DNA of 64,000 nucleotides from Blastococcus sp. Marseille-P5729 (GCF_900292035.1 NZ_OMPO01000002.1:124001-188000), one strand, 5' to 3'. Numbered from the stretch's first letter, positions 48,229-57,064 are shown. The notes: generated by a model not told the origin, from the letters alone. Numbers and translations are program-made.

Positions 48229-49286
48229 CGCATCGCGGTGCGTCGGGCGCGGGTGATGACGTCCGCGGCGAGGTCGACGTCCGCGGCGGTGTTGTAGAGG
48301 TGAAAGGCCAGCCGGAGGCGGCCGGCGCGCATCGAGTAGCTCACTCCGGCGTCCGCGAGCGCTTCGGCCACGTTCTCGGGGGCATCGACGCTCACGATCG
48401 CTGATCCGCGTCCGGGAGTGCCGATGAGCTCGGAGAAGGCGTCGGCGAGCGCGACGTCGTGCCGCTGAATCTCGGGGATGCCGACCTCGAGCAGCAGGTC
48501 CAGCGCGGGGAGCTGCCCGACCCAGGACAGCCAGGCGGGTGAGAGGTCGAGGCCGCGGGCATCTCGCGCCAGCCGCAGCGGCGAGCCGTAGATGCTGTCC
48601 CATACGTCCTCGCCGCCGGCCCAGCTGGCGCTGTGCACGACCAGCCGTTCTCGCAGGCCCGGCGTGATCGTGAGGTAGGCCCCGCCGCGGGGGGCCATCA
48701 GCCACTTGTACGCCGAGCAGACGGTCACGTCGAATCGAGACACATCGATCGGAAGCCACCCAGCCGCCTGCGTGATATCGACAATGCTCAATGCTCCGTG
48801 GGAGCGACAGGCGGCGACGAGCGCGTCGACGTCGAGCACCGCGCCATCGGCGGACTGCACCGCAGAGCACACGACGGCGGTGGTGGACGCCGTCACCCGC
48901 GCCGCCAGCTCACCTATTGGCGCCTCGCGCACCCGAACGCCGCGCGTCTGCTGGGCGAGGAAGGGAAACATCACGCTCGTGAAGTCGTCGGCGGCCAGCA
49001 GCACCTCGGAGCCCTCCGGCAGGTTGGCGGCGATCAGCCCGAGCAGCTGACTGGCCTGGCTGCCCAGGGCGACCTGGTCCGCGGGGGCTCCCACGAGCCG
49101 CGCGTAGCGGGCGCGGCAGGCAGCGATGACGCCGTCGAAGTCGTTGGCGTGCAATTCGCCGTGGCACCAGGCCTCGACATTGTCCTGGACCGCCCGGACG
49201 GCTCCGATCGGCGGCAGCCCGATAGACGCGGTATTGAGGTAGATCCCGGACGGGCTGAACTGCTGCCGGGCATCGGCGATGTCCAT
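48225..49286 (-). CDS. Class V PLP-dependent aminotransferase-family protein
   Basis: This 353-residue fold-I protein has the PLP lysine in CSAYKWLMAPRG and the Asp of LSIVDITQAAG. It is like the kynureninase/isopenicillin N epimerase group, which includes desulfurases, so the reaction cannot be fixed. TAGCCT ends exactly 6 nt before the ATG, with no ribosome site. Confidence 0.88.
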   Translation of the reverse strand: MDIADARQQFSPSGIYLNTASIGLPPIGAVRAVQDNVEAWCHGELHANDFDGVIAACRARYARLVGAPADQVALGSQASQLLGLIAANLPEGSEVLLAADDFTSVMFPFLAQQTRGVRVREAPIGELAARVTASTTAVVCSAVQSADGAVLDVDALVAACRSHGALSIVDITQAAGWLPIDVSRFDVTVCSAYKWLMAPRGGAYLTITPGLRERLVVHSASWAGGEDVWDSIYGSPLRLARDARGLDLSPAWLSWVGQLPALDLLLEVGIPEIQRHDVALADAFSELIGTPGRGSAIVSVDAPENVAEALADAGVSYSMRAGRLRLAFHLYNTAADVDLAADVITRARRTAMR

Positions 49287-49292
49287 CGAGCC

Positions 49293-49298
49293 AGGCTA
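49293..49298 (-). promoter_or_regulatory. Leaderless -10 box TAGCCT of the class V aminotransferase
   Basis: On the minus strand TAGCCT ends exactly 6 nt before the ATG at 49286, and no ribosome site is present. Confidence 0.55.
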
Positions 49299-49303
49299 AC
49301 GCC

Positions 49304-49888
49304 TCACTGCCGCCGACGCCGGTACTCTCCGAGCCGCGCGCGGACTTCTGGCGCTGCCCTCTCCAACGACCCGCTGTCGAACGGCGGCTGTGGGTCGTAC
49401 TCGATGAACAGCTGCGCCGCCTTCGCTGCCGTGTCGTCGTAGAGTTCAGCGACGAGCTGCAGCGCCATGTCGATGCCGGCAGAGACACCCGCGGCGGTGA
49501 TGATCCGCTGGTCGGCATGCGTGACCACTCGCTGCTCGACTGGCTGTGCCCCGTACTCGCGGAGGATCTCTCGTGCCGCCCAGTGGGTCGTGGCGGTGAG
49601 CCCGTCGAGCAGGCCAGCCGCAGCCAGCACCAGGGCGCCGGTGCACACAGACGTGGTGTAACGCGAGGTGTGATGGGCCTGCGCCAGCCAGTTCAGCAGC
49701 GCCGGGTCGCGCATGGCTGCCCGGCTTCCGATCCCACCAGGCACGAGAACGACCTCTGGTGCCGGGATCTCGGCGAGCGCGACATCGGCCATCACGCCGA
49801 GCATGCCGTTGTCGGTCCGCAGCTCACCCGGCTCGCTGGCGCAGAACACCACCTCGAGATCCGGCACCCGTTGCAGTACCTCGTAGGG
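49304..49888 (-). pseudogene. DJ-1/PfpI-family protein lacking its N-terminus
   Basis: The frame encodes most of a DJ-1/PfpI domain, with nucleophile Cys in TTSVCTGALVLAAAG and HWAAREIL. Relatives begin about 20 residues earlier with a first beta strand. Here homology starts at PYEVLQRVPDLEVVF and a TGA lies directly upstream (49897-49895). The first usable start, GTG at 49867, comes after the catalytic-acid Glu of PYEV. The sequence upstream belongs to a different gene, so a deletion has removed the 5' end. It may still be translated as a truncated 187-residue protein. Confidence 0.8.
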
Positions 49889-50518
49889 GCAGCGTCAACA
49901 CGCGCTTGCTCCACGTACGCTGCGGGCGTCACTCCCGCCTCGACGACGAACTGCCGGCTGACCGACCGCGCACTCATCGCTGCGCGCTCCGCCAGCGCCG
50001 CCAGCCGGTGGTCTGCCTCAGGCTCGGCGTCGATCGAGTCCTGCAGAGCGCGGATGCGCGGCGACTCGGCGCGAGGCCCCAGGTCGGCGCCGCGAACTGG
50101 CTCTGGCCGCCGGGACGATGCAAGAACATCACGAGCGTCCTGGCCACCGCTACCGCGACCATCGCGTCGTGATCTGCGGCAACCATGGCGAGTGCCATGT
50201 CGATGCCTGCGGTCACGCCCGCGCTCGCACCAGTTGATCGAGCCGGCCACCGGCTTCGCTGTCGCGTGCGCCGCGCCCTCCCGCAACCACAAGAGTGTCC
50301 ACCGGGTCGCGGGTGACCCGCACGGTTCCCAGGGCGAGACCGTGATCCGAGCGAACCTGCCCACCCTGTACAGACACCACGCTGACCGCGTAGCGACGTG
50401 CCCGCGACGCCTGCTCGTCGAGGACATCGTTCGCGGTGGCGAACACCTCGAAAGGTCCGACCACATCGAGCATCTGGCAGTCATCGAAGGCGACTATCTC
50501 GACAACGCGTTCCGGCAT
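49889..50518 (-). pseudogene. GlxA-type (DJ-1 plus AraC) regulator remnant
   Basis: Starting at ATG 50518, MPERVVEIVAFDDCQMLDVV is the N-terminus of a GlxA regulator. At about 50213 the frame jumps from LVRARA to VTAGIDMALAMVA, losing about 60-70 residues including the Cys nucleophile. A second frameshift follows QSQFAAP at about 50090. The AraC helix-turn-helix (LAALAERAAMSARSVSRQF, TPAAYVEQARVDAA) is then fused to the truncated DJ-1 gene. At least three lesions make it nonfunctional. Confidence 0.85.
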
Positions 50519-50560
50519 CCCTCCATGTTGCAGGCCACCGCCGCTGGCGAGCAGGACACG

Positions 50561-50923
50561 CTACCCACGGTTCGCGCCAGGCCGCCCGCTGCGGCACAGC
50601 TTTGGGCGCGGCCACAGCCGCGCCGCTACCTTACCCAGCGGATGGGCCAGACCGAACTTCTCACTCGCGTCGCTGGCGGACGGGTTGTCGCCGGCGACCC
50701 AGAGTCCCCCCGGCCGAGCCTCTTGCACTCGCTTGACCATCACGCGCCCCGGTCGCGCGTCGAAGTGCACGAGCGCGAGCTGGCCCCGACGGTATGCCAT
50801 CGGGTCACGCCGAGCACGAACGACGAGCAGATCCCCCGCACGCAGCGTCGGGAGCATGGACGCGCCGGCGACGTCCGCGATGAACCACCCCCGCGGCGGG
50901 GCGCCGTACACCTCATCGGTCAC
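50561..50923 (-). CDS. sodX: S26-family signal peptidase, SodX type
   Basis: The 120-residue serine protease has the catalytic Ser in GASMLPTL and the Lys in RVMVKRVQ. It is soluble with no membrane anchor, as in SodX, which removes the nickel superoxide dismutase propeptide. It is divergent from sodN with a 110-bp gap, supporting that role. The start is GTG. TAGGGT ends 6 nt upstream. Confidence 0.9.
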   Translation of the reverse strand: MTDEVYGAPPRGWFIADVAGASMLPTLRAGDLLVVRARRDPMAYRRGQLALVHFDARPGRVMVKRVQEARPGGLWVAGDNPSASDASEKFGLAHPLGKVAARLWPRPKLCRSGRPGANRG

Positions 50924-50929
50924 ATGGAC

Positions 50930-50935
50930 ACCCTA
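50930..50935 (-). promoter_or_regulatory. Leaderless -10 box TAGGGT of sodX
   Basis: On the minus strand TAGGGT ends exactly 6 nt before the GTG at 50923. Confidence 0.55.
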
Positions 50936-51033
50936 TGCGCCGGGACTGCACAGTTGCGTGGCGATCGGCGGTAGGGTCGAGGTATCTGACAGCTCACCGG
51001 CTTCCCCAGCCGGACCAGAGGAGGAGTTACCCC

Positions 51034-51429
51034 ATGCGTTTCTTCCGTCCCGTCGTCACCGCACACGCGCACTGTGACCTGCCGTGTGGCGTCTACGACC
51101 CTGCTCAGGCCCGCATCGAGGCCGAGTCGGTTCTGGCGATCCAGAAGAAGTACCAGGAGAACGATGATGTCGAGTTCCGCACTCGGGCGCTGATCATCAA
51201 GGAGCAGCGCGCCGAGCTGGTCAAGCACCACCTGTGGGTGCTGTGGACCGACTACTTCAAGCCCGAGCACGTCGAGAAGCACCCGGAGCTGCACGAGCTC
51301 GTCTGGAAGGCCACCAAGGCCGCGGGCGCCGGCGGCGCCAAGGGCTCGATGGATCCCACGAAGGGCCAGGAGCTGCTCGACTTGATCGACAAGATCGCCG
51401 AGATCTTCGCCGCGACGAAGAAGGGCTAA
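51034..51429 (+). CDS. sodN: Nickel superoxide dismutase
   Basis: The 131-residue precursor has the nickel hook HCDLPCGVYDP, preceded by a 12-residue propeptide (MRFFRPVVTAHA). After cleavage His13 becomes the N-terminal ligand, with Cys14 and Cys18 completing the site. Helical rest is typical. The enzyme dismutates superoxide in the cytoplasm. The ATG follows AGGAGGAG. Nickel-dependent expression and Nur control are expected from Streptomyces but no operator was identified here. Confidence 0.97.
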   Translation: MRFFRPVVTAHAHCDLPCGVYDPAQARIEAESVLAIQKKYQENDDVEFRTRALIIKEQRAELVKHHLWVLWTDYFKPEHVEKHPELHELVWKATKAAGAGGAKGSMDPTKGQELLDLIDKIAEIFAATKKG

Positions 51430-51464
51430 GACCCCGCTGGCCCGCGGGCCAGCAGTTGACCGGA

Positions 51465-51498
51465 AGGGGCGCCGGCCTCACGCGAGACCGGCGCCCCT
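51465..51498 (+). terminator. Terminator after sodN
   Basis: An 11-bp perfect stem (51465-51475 with 51488-51498) around a 12-base loop lies 36 bp after the stop. A 16-bp palindrome CTGGCCCGCGGGCCAG at 51437-51452 precedes it. Confidence 0.7.
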
Positions 51499-51563
51499 CT
51501 CGTCGTCCGCGCCGGTCACGGCGCCGGGCATCCGCCTGGACGACCGCGAGAGCGCAGCGGCGA

Positions 51564-51569
51564 TAGGCT
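51564..51569 (+). promoter_or_regulatory. Leaderless -10 box TAGGCT of psd
   Basis: TAGGCT ends exactly 6 nt before the GTG at 51576. Confidence 0.6.
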
Positions 51570-51575
51570 GGAACG

Positions 51576-52247
51576 GTGAAGATCGACAAGGACGCCGCCC
51601 CGTTCACCGCCCTCGCGGCGTTGGCTCCACTCGGTGCCGCGCTCGCCGGCAGAGGGCGCCTCGCCGGTGCGCTGAGCGCGCTGCCGATGGCAGTCACCGC
51701 CTTCTTTCGGGATCCCGCCCGCTTTCCCGACCAGGGGCAGGAGGTCGACCCGAGCATCGTGCTCGCCCCTGCCGACGGCAAGGTGATGCACGCCGGGCCG
51801 GCGCAGCCGGGCGTCGCTCCCCCCGGTGATTGGCACCAGATCAGCATCTTCCTGTCGCTGCTCGACGTACACATCAACCGCGCGCCGTACGGCGGCGTCG
51901 TCACCCAGGTCACCTATCGCCCCGGCCGCTTCCTCGCAGCGTTCAAGGCCGAGAGCGCCACCGAGAACGAGTGCACCGAGATCACCGTCGAGCGAGAGGT
52001 CGACGGCGAGCACCGAGTCGTCGTGTTCCGCCAGATCGTGGGTCTGCTGGCGCGCCGCGTGGTCACTCGCGTGGCTCCCGGTGACCGGATCAGCACCGGC
52101 CAGCGCATCGGGTTGATGAAGTTCGGCTCGCGGATGGACGTCTTCCTGCCTCCGGAGGTCCCGCTCCTGGTCCGCGAGGGCGACCGGGTGATCGCCGGCG
52201 AGTCCACGCTCGCACGGTGGCCGATCACGGCAGGTGCCCGCGGCTGA
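51576..52247 (+). CDS. psd: Phosphatidylserine decarboxylase
   Basis: The 223-residue proenzyme makes phosphatidylethanolamine. The archaeal/short bacterial type shows LDVHINRAPYGG and the self-cleaving Ser in MKFGSRMDVFLP, which gives the pyruvoyl cofactor. GTG start. TAGGCT ends exactly 6 nt upstream, so the mRNA is probably leaderless. Its stop overlaps pssA as TGATG. Confidence 0.95.
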   Translation: MKIDKDAAPFTALAALAPLGAALAGRGRLAGALSALPMAVTAFFRDPARFPDQGQEVDPSIVLAPADGKVMHAGPAQPGVAPPGDWHQISIFLSLLDVHINRAPYGGVVTQVTYRPGRFLAAFKAESATENECTEITVEREVDGEHRVVVFRQIVGLLARRVVTRVAPGDRISTGQRIGLMKFGSRMDVFLPPEVPLLVREGDRVIAGESTLARWPITAGARG

Positions 52248-53257
52248 TGGCCTATTCCGATCCGCACGGTCCAGCAACAGGCCGCATGCGCGAGGCACTC
52301 AGGCGGCGTCGCCGCGGATTCCGGCTCGTCTCCCAGACGGGTGCGCGCGTCGTCCCGCCCGGTCGTCTCCAGGGGCCGGCGCGCTGGCAGGCGATGCTGC
52401 CGAGCCTGTTCACGCTCGCGAACATGCTGTGCGGCTTCGCCTCGGTGTTCGCCTCCTTCGACGGCCGCTATCAGGCCGCCGCGGTGCTGATCGGCGTCGC
52501 GATCGTCCTCGACATCCTGGACGGAGCGGTGGCGCGCGCCGTCGGAGCCATCACGCCGTTCGGGCTGCAGTTCGACTCGCTGGCCGACCTCATCTCGTTC
52601 GGCATTGGCCCAGCAGTGCTGCTGCACACTTGGGGATTCAACGGTCAGGGGACCCTGGCCTGGGTGGTGCCGCTGCTGTGGCTGGCCTGTGCTGCCTTCC
52701 GGCTCGCGCGCTTCAACGTGACGATCGACCCGCTCGCGGACAAACGCTATTTCATCGGCCTGGCCAGCCCCGCGGCTGCCGGCGTCGCCCTCGCGACGGT
52801 CTCCCTGTTCGCCCCGCCGTTCGACGGATGGCGGATGCTGATCCCGCTGGGCACCGGTGTCTTGGCCGCCTTGCTGATGAGCAGCTCGTACCGATTCATG
52901 AGCTTCCGGATGCTCATCTCCCCCGCCGGCGTGTGGGTGCCGGTCTCGCTCGGCATGTTCCTGCTCGCGGTCGTCGGGTTCGCGACGGTGCCGGCCATCA
53001 CCGGTGCCATCATCGCCTACGGATATGTCCTCGTATGCCCGCTGGGTGCGCTCACGGCGCCGGTCCGCAGACAGCTGTTCGGCCCCGGGTCGGTGGCCCC
53101 GCCACGACGCAAGCTGCCGTCCGTGCTGTTCCCGGAAGAGGACGCCGACGACGGGTACGACGACGAGGAGGAGACGCAGTCCGCGGCGCTGATCGGGGAT
53201 GACGAGCCGGCGGACGTCGACCTCCGAGCGGCCCAGGATCAGACGTCGCGGCCGTAG
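52247..53257 (+). CDS. pssA: CDP-diacylglycerol--serine O-phosphatidyltransferase
   Basis: The 336-residue membrane enzyme makes phosphatidylserine, the substrate of the preceding decarboxylase. The CDP-alcohol phosphotransferase signature DGAVARAVGA with GLQFDSLADLISFGIGP is complete. Six or more helices follow, and an acidic C-terminal tail of about 50 residues (EEDADDGYDDEEE) is unusual. ATG 52247 overlaps psd. A GTG further upstream was rejected. The 3' end overlaps the convergent gene by 19 nt. Confidence 0.94.
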   Translation: MAYSDPHGPATGRMREALRRRRRGFRLVSQTGARVVPPGRLQGPARWQAMLPSLFTLANMLCGFASVFASFDGRYQAAAVLIGVAIVLDILDGAVARAVGAITPFGLQFDSLADLISFGIGPAVLLHTWGFNGQGTLAWVVPLLWLACAAFRLARFNVTIDPLADKRYFIGLASPAAAGVALATVSLFAPPFDGWRMLIPLGTGVLAALLMSSSYRFMSFRMLISPAGVWVPVSLGMFLLAVVGFATVPAITGAIIAYGYVLVCPLGALTAPVRRQLFGPGSVAPPRRKLPSVLFPEEDADDGYDDEEETQSAALIGDDEPADVDLRAAQDQTSRP

Positions 53258-53691
53258 CCCTCGCGCACCGGTGCGGAGAACAGCAGCGCCAGGAGGCTCA
53301 CGGCGAGCACCAGCATCGGTACCCCGATCGCGGTGTTTCCGAGCTTGAAGGCGATCGACCACCCCACGGGGACGAAGATCAGCTGCAGCACGATCACCGG
53401 CACCCGCGGCCACACCTCCACCTGCCACAGCGCCACCGCCATCCGCAGTAGCAGCAGTCCACCGAGCGCCGCGAAGACGGCCCCCATCAGCGAGGCGGTC
53501 TCGTCGGTGGGGCTGCCGGTCAGCGAGAGATAGCCCCACGTCACGGCGTACCCGAGCGCGATCAGCCCCTCGAGCGCCACGAGCCCCGCCGCGATCGCCA
53601 GCGGCGTGCTGCGGTGCTCCCCGGCCGCGTAGGTGTACTTGCGGGGCGCCTCGGGGGCGTGATCGTCGTCATCTACTGAATCTGCGGGCAC
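53239..53691 (-). CDS. Small conserved membrane protein
   Basis: The 150-residue protein has an acidic N-terminus and four predicted helices (about residues 29-50, 67-90, 92-110 and 118-138). No family function is known. GTG start. TACCCT lies 7 nt upstream, so a leaderless start is likely. Its 3' end overlaps pssA by 19 nt in the convergent orientation. Confidence 0.75.
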   Translation of the reverse strand: MPADSVDDDDHAPEAPRKYTYAAGEHRSTPLAIAAGLVALEGLIALGYAVTWGYLSLTGSPTDETASLMGAVFAALGGLLLLRMAVALWQVEVWPRVPVIVLQLIFVPVGWSIAFKLGNTAIGVPMLVLAVSLLALLFSAPVREGYGRDV

Positions 53692-53726
53692 GAGAGCCAG
53701 GGTACCCAGCGGTAGGCTTGCTCATC

Positions 53727-54650
53727 ATGCGCGCTCTATTGGTCACCAACCCGACGGCCACGGCAACCACTCCCCGGGTTCGGGACGTGATCATCGGAGC
53801 GCTTGCCTCGCACGTTCACGTCGAGGTCGCGCACACCGACCACCGCGGGCACGCGATCGAACTCGGCGCGCGCGCCGCCGACGACCGGTACGACCTGATC
53901 ATCGCCCTCGGGGGCGACGGGACCGTGAACGAGGTGGTCAACGGCCTGCTCTCCCGGGGGCCACGGCCCGGTCTCCCCGCACTCGCCGTCCTCCCCGGAG
54001 GCTCGGCCAATGTCTTCGCCCGCACGCTCGGACTCTCGAACGACCCCGTGGAGGCGACCGGCCAGCTGCTGGAGGCGCTGGAGCGGCGCCGCACCCGGAT
54101 GATCGGCCTGGGGCGAATGGACAGTCGCTGGTTCGTGTTCACCGCAGGCGTCGGATTCGACGCTGCGGTGGTGCACGGCGTGGAGCTGCGCCGCGGTAAC
54201 GGCCGCAAGGCCAGCCCGTTCCTGTACGCCAGCACCGCCGTCCGCGACTTCTTCGTAGGCGAACAGCGCGAGCGCACCCGGCTGAGCATCCAGGCGCCGG
54301 GGCGCGACCCGATCGACGATGCGTTCCTGTGTATCGTGACCAACACCACGCCGTGGACCTACTACAAGCAGACCGCGGTACATCTGACCCCGCAGGCGTC
54401 GTACGAGGGCGGGGTCGACCTGTTCGCCCTGGGCCGGACCAACGCCCTCACCGTGGGGCGTCTGCTGTGGCAGGTCACGCGGAAGAACCCGCGTCCTCGG
54501 TGCCGACGGCTGCGCGTCGAGCATGATCTTCAGCAGCTGCGCGTCCGCGCCGAGAGCCCGGTTCCGGTCCAGGTGGACGGCGACTATGCCGGGGACTACA
54601 CCGACATCGCGATCCGCAGCGTGCCGCAGGCGCTGCGAGTGCTCTGCTGA
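53727..54650 (+). CDS. Diacylglycerol kinase-family lipid kinase
   Basis: The 307-residue protein phosphorylates diacylglycerol or a related lipid. The ATP-binding GGDGTVNEV motif (near residue 65), LPGGSANVFARTLG and the C-terminal VQVDGDYAGDYT segment are classical. ATG 53727 was chosen over an in-frame TTG at 53718 that overlaps the TAGGCT -10 box. It lies near psd and pssA, which fits recycling of diacylglycerol. Confidence 0.92.
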   Translation: MRALLVTNPTATATTPRVRDVIIGALASHVHVEVAHTDHRGHAIELGARAADDRYDLIIALGGDGTVNEVVNGLLSRGPRPGLPALAVLPGGSANVFARTLGLSNDPVEATGQLLEALERRRTRMIGLGRMDSRWFVFTAGVGFDAAVVHGVELRRGNGRKASPFLYASTAVRDFFVGEQRERTRLSIQAPGRDPIDDAFLCIVTNTTPWTYYKQTAVHLTPQASYEGGVDLFALGRTNALTVGRLLWQVTRKNPRPRCRRLRVEHDLQQLRVRAESPVPVQVDGDYAGDYTDIAIRSVPQALRVLC

Positions 54651-54781
54651 GCCAGAGGTTCCCAGATCGCAGGGGCGAAACCCCGCAGCAGGCGTGTCAA
54701 GCGCGCCCCGAGAGGTTTTATCTCACAGCAAGGCAATGACGAAATGTGTCGATAACGACTAGCACATGCGCCACTGCCGGG

Positions 54782-54806
54782 CCAGAATAGTGTGTACGCA
54801 TTCTGG
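54782..54806 (+). promoter_or_regulatory. Inverted repeat upstream of whiB1
   Basis: CCAGAAT (54782-54788) and ATTCTGG (54800-54806) form a 7-bp inverted repeat with an 11-bp spacer, about 74 bp before the whiB1 start. It may be a transcription factor site. The rest of the gap 54651-54879 shows no gene. Confidence 0.4.
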
Positions 54807-54879
54807 TTGAGACACCGACCCCCCACTTCATCGCGTAGGGATTCACGGTGCACTCATAGCCGCACCACAAGGAGTGAAT

Positions 54880-55128
54880 ATGGATTGGCGTCACCGCGCT
54901 ATCTGCCGCGACGAGGATCCGGAGCTGTTCTTCCCCGTTGGGAACACCGGCCCGGCGCTGCGGCAGATCGAAGACGCCAAGAGCGTATGCCGACGGTGCC
55001 CGGTCACCGAGCAGTGCCTCTCGTGGGCGTTGACCACCGGCCAGGACTCCGGCGTCTGGGGCGGTCTCAGCGAGGACGAGCGCCGCACCCTCAAGCGTCG
55101 ACAGGCCCGCGCCGCTCGCTCCGCCTAG
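54880..55128 (+). CDS. whiB1: WhiB1-type iron-sulfur transcription regulator
   Basis: The 82-residue protein is close to mycobacterial WhiB1. Cys9, Cys37, Cys40 and Cys46 bind the 4Fe-4S cluster, and the GVWGG turn and basic C-terminal tail bind DNA. WhiB1 is an essential nitric-oxide-sensing partner of the housekeeping sigma factor. ATG 54880 has AAGGAG upstream and matches the family start MDWRH. A GTG 6 nt earlier was not used. Confidence 0.96.
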   Translation: MDWRHRAICRDEDPELFFPVGNTGPALRQIEDAKSVCRRCPVTEQCLSWALTTGQDSGVWGGLSEDERRTLKRRQARAARSA

Positions 55129-55174
55129 CCCATCCACCTGCGGTAGGTTGCGACTCGCTATTCCCACCTGAGGT

Positions 55175-56599
55175 TCACCGGCGTACGAGCGGGATTTCCA
55201 CGACGGCTCGGGTCCCACGCGCTGCCTCCCCGCGCGTGATCTCGATCGAGCCACGCAGCTCGCTCTCCACGAGGGTCTGCACGATCTGCAGGCCCAGGCG
55301 GCCCGCCCCGTCCAGCGCGAACCCGTCGGGCAGGCCCACCCCGTCGTCTACGACCTCGACCCTTATCGCCCCGGGACGCCGGGCCGCCGAGACCCGAGCG
55401 ATTCCCGACTCCTGCGGGCGGTAGGCGTGCTCGACGGCGTTCTGCAGCAGCTCCACCACGACCAGCACCAGCGGTGTGGCGACCTCCGCCGGCAGCATGC
55501 CGCAGCTGCTGTCGCGCTCGATCCTGATCGTCGACTCCGCTGCGGCCACCTCTGTGACCATCGGGATGAGCCGATCCACGATCTCGTCGAAGTCGACCGT
55601 TTCATCCAACGACATCGATAGCGTCTCGTGCACCAGCGCGATCGAGCTCACCCGCCGGACCGACTCGGTGAGCGCTGCGCGCACCGCTGGTTCGTCGACC
55701 CGGCGTGCCTGCAGCCGCAGCAGCGCCGCCACGGTCTGCAGATTGTTCTTGACCCGGTGATGGATCTCCCGAATGGTGGCGTCCTTGCTCAGCAGCTGGC
55801 GGTCCCGGCGCCGGACGTCGGTGACATCGCGCACCAGCACCAAGGCTCCGGCGTCGCCTGCCTCGTGCTCGAGCGGCAGCGCCCGGAAGAGCACGGTGGC
55901 CCCGTGCGCGTCGACCTCCAGCCGGGTGGGGCTGCCGCCGCCCAGAGCCGTGGTGACTCGCGCGATCAGCTCGTCGGCATAGAACCGGTCGCTGACCACC
56001 TCGCGGGTCACTGCGGCCAGATCGGCGTGCACGAGATCGCTCGCCCAGCCCATGCGGCGGTACGCCGACGTGGCGTTAGGGCTCGCGTAGCGCACGCTGC
56101 CGTCGTCCTCCAGCAGCACCAGACCGTCCCCGGCCCGCGGCCCGGTCATCAGCTCGGCACTCGCCCCCGCGGGTGGGAACAGCGCGCGCTCGACCATGCC
56201 GAGCAGTGCAGTCGCTGCCTCCGTGTAGGCCAGCTCCAGTGTGGACGGCGAGGCCGGGGGCTGGACATGCCGCCGCCGCGAGATGATCCCGATCACCGGG
56301 CCGTCGGGCGTACGGCGCACCAGAAAGCGCCCGGGAGCGGACGGATCATCGAGGATCGCGGCGTGCTCGACGTCCGCAGTGGCCTCGATCAGGTCGTGTT
56401 GGTACGCCGTCGGCCCGGTCGTAGGACGAACCTGCGCGACGCACAGCTGCCGACCGTCAGTCGTCGGCACCCACAGCAGCAGATCAGCGAAGGAAAGGTC
56501 TGCCAGCAACTGCCATTCACCGACCAGCGCCTGCAGATGCTCGGCGTCCTCGTGCGTGAGCGCCGTCCGCGCCCCGAGCAGACCGTCCAGTGGACTCAC
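55175..56599 (-). CDS. pdtaS: PdtaS-type sensor histidine kinase
   Basis: The 474-residue soluble kinase has a GAF-like N-terminal domain, a PAS domain (about residues 160-265) and a HisKA_2 dimerisation helix with phosphoacceptor His in REIHHRVKNNLQTVAALL. The HATPase domain follows, with ELLQNAVEHAY, VEVVDDGVGLPDG and GRLGLQIVQTLVE. It corresponds to Rv3220c, whose partner PdtaR is encoded elsewhere. It is convergent with whiB1, as in M. tuberculosis. Confidence 0.94.
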   Translation of the reverse strand: MSPLDGLLGARTALTHEDAEHLQALVGEWQLLADLSFADLLLWVPTTDGRQLCVAQVRPTTGPTAYQHDLIEATADVEHAAILDDPSAPGRFLVRRTPDGPVIGIISRRRHVQPPASPSTLELAYTEAATALLGMVERALFPPAGASAELMTGPRAGDGLVLLEDDGSVRYASPNATSAYRRMGWASDLVHADLAAVTREVVSDRFYADELIARVTTALGGGSPTRLEVDAHGATVLFRALPLEHEAGDAGALVLVRDVTDVRRRDRQLLSKDATIREIHHRVKNNLQTVAALLRLQARRVDEPAVRAALTESVRRVSSIALVHETLSMSLDETVDFDEIVDRLIPMVTEVAAAESTIRIERDSSCGMLPAEVATPLVLVVVELLQNAVEHAYRPQESGIARVSAARRPGAIRVEVVDDGVGLPDGFALDGAGRLGLQIVQTLVESELRGSIEITRGEAARGTRAVVEIPLVRR

Positions 56600-56608
56600 G
56601 TGGCCGCG

Positions 56609-56824
56609 CTACTCGATGACCGCGATGAGGTCGCCTCCCTGGATCACGTCGCCCTCGGCCACCGCGATCTCGCGGACGGTGCCGGCGGTCTCGGCGATGA
56701 CGGGAATCTCCATCTTCATCGACTCGAGGGTGACCAGCTCATCGCCCTCGGCGACGGCATCGCCCGCCGTGACGAGCACCTTGAACACGCTGGCAACCAT
56801 CTCCGCGCGGACCTCTTCGGCCAT
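56609..56824 (-). CDS. Biotinylated protein TB7.3 family
   Basis: The 71-residue protein is a single biotin/lipoyl-attachment domain with the biotin Lys37 in ESMKMEIPV. The length and position match TB7.3 (Rv3221c) beside pdtaS. It is likely the biotin carrier of a carboxylase. ATG 56824 gives the known length. The frame continuing upstream was rejected. It lies 9 bp from pdtaS. Confidence 0.93.
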   Translation of the reverse strand: MAEEVRAEMVASVFKVLVTAGDAVAEGDELVTLESMKMEIPVIAETAGTVREIAVAEGDVIQGGDLIAVIE

Positions 56825-56909
56825 CGACTTCCTCACTTCGTCCCGGGACTCGACGTGCTCACTCTACTCGTGTGCGAGAATGGTTCGTCCTGCAACGATG
56901 GGAGTGCAC

Positions 56910-56984
56910 ATGAGCAAGCGAGGCCGCAAGCGTCGCAGCCGCAAGAAGAACAACGCCAACCACGGCAAGCGCCCCAACGCGTAG
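56910..56984 (+). CDS. 50S ribosomal protein bL37 (24 aa)
   Basis: The 24-residue, highly basic peptide MSKRGRKRRSRKKNNANHGK ending RPNA matches the bL37 protein found in mycobacterial ribosomes. GGAG lies 5 nt before the ATG, and a strong hairpin follows. It is easily missed because of its size. Confidence 0.9.
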   Translation: MSKRGRKRRSRKKNNANHGKRPNA

Positions 56985-57015
56985 CCGTCGGCGGCCCGAG
57001 GCCGCGAGAGCTTCA

Positions 57016-57044
57016 GGGCCCGAGACCGCCGTGGTCTCGGGCCC
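57016..57044 (+). terminator. Terminator after bL37
   Basis: A perfect 12-bp stem (57016-57027 with 57033-57044) with a 5-base loop is followed by TTCTCCGTT. It also faces the convergent monooxygenase gene. Confidence 0.8.
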
Positions 57045-57064
57045 TTCTCCGTTCGGGCGGGGCG

